Source: Ulva prolifera (taxonomy: Eukaryota > Chlorophyta > Ulvophyceae > Ulvales > Ulvaceae). From it: a DNA stretch of 64,000 nt. Both the position numbers and the translations under genes were made by a program. A model generated the notes under the pieces. The model was not told the origin of the DNA, ran no database searches, and was given only the letters and a program-made list of their open reading frames with translations. The DNA is taken from assembly GCA_023078555.1 (NCBI GenBank), contig CM041202.1, forward strand, positions 496,001 to 560,000, given 5' to 3'. Position 1 is the first letter of the stretch, and each line of letters begins with the position of its first letter. Of this stretch, positions 61,976 to 64,000 are shown piece after piece.

Positions 61976-62015
<40 letters not shown>

Positions 62016-64000
62016 CCCGGCTGCCTGTCACCTCCTGGGGCTGTGCGCCCGCCGATGGGCGACGTGTAGCGTCTACTATTCCTGGCATCATGATCCCGTC
62101 CTCGAATGACTCTGCCAATGGCAGCGCTCCCTGCCACCCCAAAGCGACTCTATATGTTGCATGCATGTTGCTTACAACCTTAATCACCGTGTTTGCCACA
62201 CATGATACATGCATGGCGCCCATGCACAGCCAACCAAGCGCTACACGCCAACGCATGAGTATCCATGCAGGCCGTCAATGTGACGCTCCAGCAGCAGCCG
62301 GCGTACCCACCGCCGACCACCCCCCTCCCCCGCTTGCCGCGCCGCGCCGAGGCTGCGGAACGAGAGGACCCTGACATGCTGACGGCTCCTCTCCGCTCCG
62401 TCACTCCTGACGTGGCAGCCCCTGCTCCTCGCGGAGACTCGGACAACATGACTGTCTCCCTGCTTGCGACCGCTGTCGCGTGGCTTCTCATTCTGCTCGC
62501 ATGCATGTGCTGCGTCGCCATCCGCGAGCGGGTGCTCCGCCGGCGCAGCGAAGCGGCAGGGGCTAAGGGGTCTCCTGCGGATGCGGGCGACGGCGCACTA
62601 CCCGGGGAGGCGCAGGCGGGGGGCCACTCGGATGTGTACAGCGCATCTGGCCTCAAGGGCCCCTTCTCAGTGGGTGGCCATGAGGGCAAAACGTGGAAGA
62701 GCGAACAACAGTTCAGCACAGAAGTACGCCGCCACCTGCATGTTTGACACACGCGTGTGCGGCTGTACTGCTCTAACCCATGTACACATCGGATCTGTCA
62801 GATACTTGTAATTATACGCACGACAACTGCTCGCACTGTGCGGCTAGCTAGGGCGGCATGGGGCAAGTCCCGCATGCATGCCCTCCCAGGCGCCAGAGGG
62901 GTTGCAAGTCCAGACACCACGGAGGGCTGAGGGGAATACAGCACGAGCGCCGTTCATGCATGCAGGGCAGCCACCCGGTGAGGGGCTACAGCGTGCCGGA
63001 GGCGGTAGCGACGCGCCTCCCCAGCGGCCAGACGACCATCTCCGGCCTATCGCAGGGGGGGGCTCTGTGCTACGGCGTCAGGCCGGGGGGCTCCGGCGCG
63101 GGGCCGATCGCGCCACCGCCCTCCGGCAGCGCGGCCACGGTCTGCAGCGTGGAGTGGCTTCAGGCGCAGCTCGACCAGGTCAGCAGCACGGCGATCGTGC
63201 TGAACCGGTTCCTGCTGCTCGGCCGGTCCGAGCGCGTGCTTGGTGGTGTGCAGCCCGTTCCTGTGTACAACGTTGCTCATCTCACTTGAATATGTGATAA
63301 AGGCAGGATCGTGCGGAAGCATGTCAGTGTGGAGTGCTTCTGCGTGGACCGCCGCATGCCGGCAGCTGCACCTGTGCTTGACGTGATGCATTCACATGCA
63401 CAGCAGATGCATGGCTAGCACGGCAAACCCTGTCGTGACCTGGAATTGTGGTGCGTTGCGGGACTGTGTTGATGCGATGGGGCCGTATCGCGGTACTATG
63501 CGTTGCCTGCAGTGCTGACCACCTCTCCGACTGCAGCTGTTACCTTGTGGCCACACCGCACAGCGGGTGAAATGCCGATGCCGGTACAGAGGTCCAAATG
63601 CCGTGCAGGGCTGTCGCTAGATGCTGCATGTCGCCGACTGCGTCCTTGTGTCGAGCACAGCGAGCAGAAGGTGCCAGACTCATACTGCTCCACACGTACA
63701 AACGCCCCCGGACCCTCACCTGTGCCGCATTCCTTGCAGGGCAGGCGGTGGTTGCATTCGCCACGTGCACGTACGACCGCAGCGAGTACGCCATCAAGTT
63801 CTTCCACCGCGCCTCCGGCTTTGCCGTCGAGCGCGCGGTGCGCAGCTCCCCCGCGCTGCACGCCATCCTCCCCCCCGCGCCCGTCGTTCACGACCCCGAG
63901 GACGACCCCGCCGGCGAGTCCGACCGCGGCCGCGGCGTGCGCGTGCCATGCATTGTGATGCCGCGGGGGGAGTCCCTCGAGGAGTGGTCGCGCCGCGCGC
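59799..64000 (+). CDS. Receptor-like kinase with beta-helix-like ectodomain (partial, runs off the window)
   Basis: Exons 59799-60014, 60272-60411, 60851-61062, 61583-61974, 62271-62723, 62966-63242 (or 63245) and 63740 to beyond 64000, phases 0, 2, 1, 0, 0, 1. The ectodomain resembles algal pectin-lyase-fold proteins: ELEEAILEGRSHIVITTHLD, IWYDNLYLRV, ARYYTRVTFQGDG, YVENCTF and INIVNSTFFALNPFP, the short N-x-T/x-F strand repeats of a right-handed beta helix. A membrane helix lies at 62449-62520 (VSLLATAVAWLLILLACMC) followed by basic IRERVLRRR. The last exon opens a kinase N-lobe: a Gly-rich turn, EYAIKFF with the ATP-binding lysine present, and a hinge-like CIVMPRGESLEEWSRR. An extracellular sensing role is inference. 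Upstream exons with the signal peptide were not found; WLSRVKETDLADVNTAIA just upstream is open and may belong. Confidence 0.75.
60491..60589. mobile_element. 99-bp foldback (MITE-like) element, copy B
   Basis: Perfect 11-bp inverted termini AGTGTTGGGTC and GACCCAACACT. It lies inside intron 2 of the receptor-like kinase gene and is in the same orientation as copy A at 54.8 kb. The interior includes GGTTCGATCC, resembling a Pol III box B; copy A has this diverged. Confidence 0.85.
60726..60819. repeat. 47-bp direct duplication in intron 2 of the receptor-like kinase gene
   Basis: Two adjacent units beginning GATGCCAGACCTTACCCCAG, at 60726 and 60773, with few differences, ending just before the acceptor of the third exon at 60851. 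The duplication leaves the acceptor intact. Confidence 0.85.

Overview
The window is nuclear DNA of a photosynthetic eukaryote, most likely a chlorophyte green alga. It has spliced genes with GC-rich exons and AT-richer spacers. Most introns I modelled begin with GTGCG- or GTGTG-like donors and end in TGCAG. It carries a plastid import-motor component (TIC40-like) beside ordinary eukaryotic housekeeping genes. The octamer TGCATGCA recurs throughout. I cannot name the genus.

Layout. 0-2.4 kb: no assigned gene, then an uninterrupted (CA)259 microsatellite and a SINE-related scrap. 2.4-5.7 kb (minus): a BTB/POZ plus leucine-rich-repeat protein. 6.75 kb (plus): the small complex I subunit NDUFA1/MWFE. 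8.2-12.2 kb (plus): a type II membrane glycosyltransferase of family GT31. 12.8-14.0 kb (minus): possible exons of an unrecognised gene. 14.3-32.5 kb (plus): three tandem paralogs of a kinase-fold family that looks derived from plant SnRK2 kinases. All three copies have five exons, the same intron phases (0, 2, 0, 1), and no recognisable catalytic lysine or DFG aspartate; this is the most interesting feature of the window. Between the copies lie a tRNA-headed SINE, a cluster of perfect palindromes and an inverted pair of related coding fragments. 34.7 kb (plus): an RGG-rich CHTOP/FoP-like RNA-binding protein. 36.7-46.6 kb (minus): UTP10/HEATR1, 11 exons. 47.2-48.6 kb: a 1.41 kb DNA transposon with long terminal inverted repeats and a perfect 8-bp target duplication. 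49.1-51.4 kb (plus): TIC40-like. 52.5-53.3 kb (plus): LSM4. 53.3-59.8 kb: gene-poor, with a 100-bp foldback element, a SINE tail and two long palindromes. 59.8-64.0 kb (plus): a receptor-like protein with a beta-helix-like ectodomain, one transmembrane helix and the start of a kinase domain, running off the window.

The housekeeping genes serve ribosome biogenesis (UTP10), RNA processing and export (LSM4, CHTOP-like), respiration (NDUFA1) and plastid import (TIC40). They are unrelated neighbours, as is normal in eukaryotes. The pseudokinase array and the receptor-like kinase are the lineage-specific part. Exon borders were placed by hand from splice motifs, phase continuity and family resemblance; no alignment or transcript data were available.
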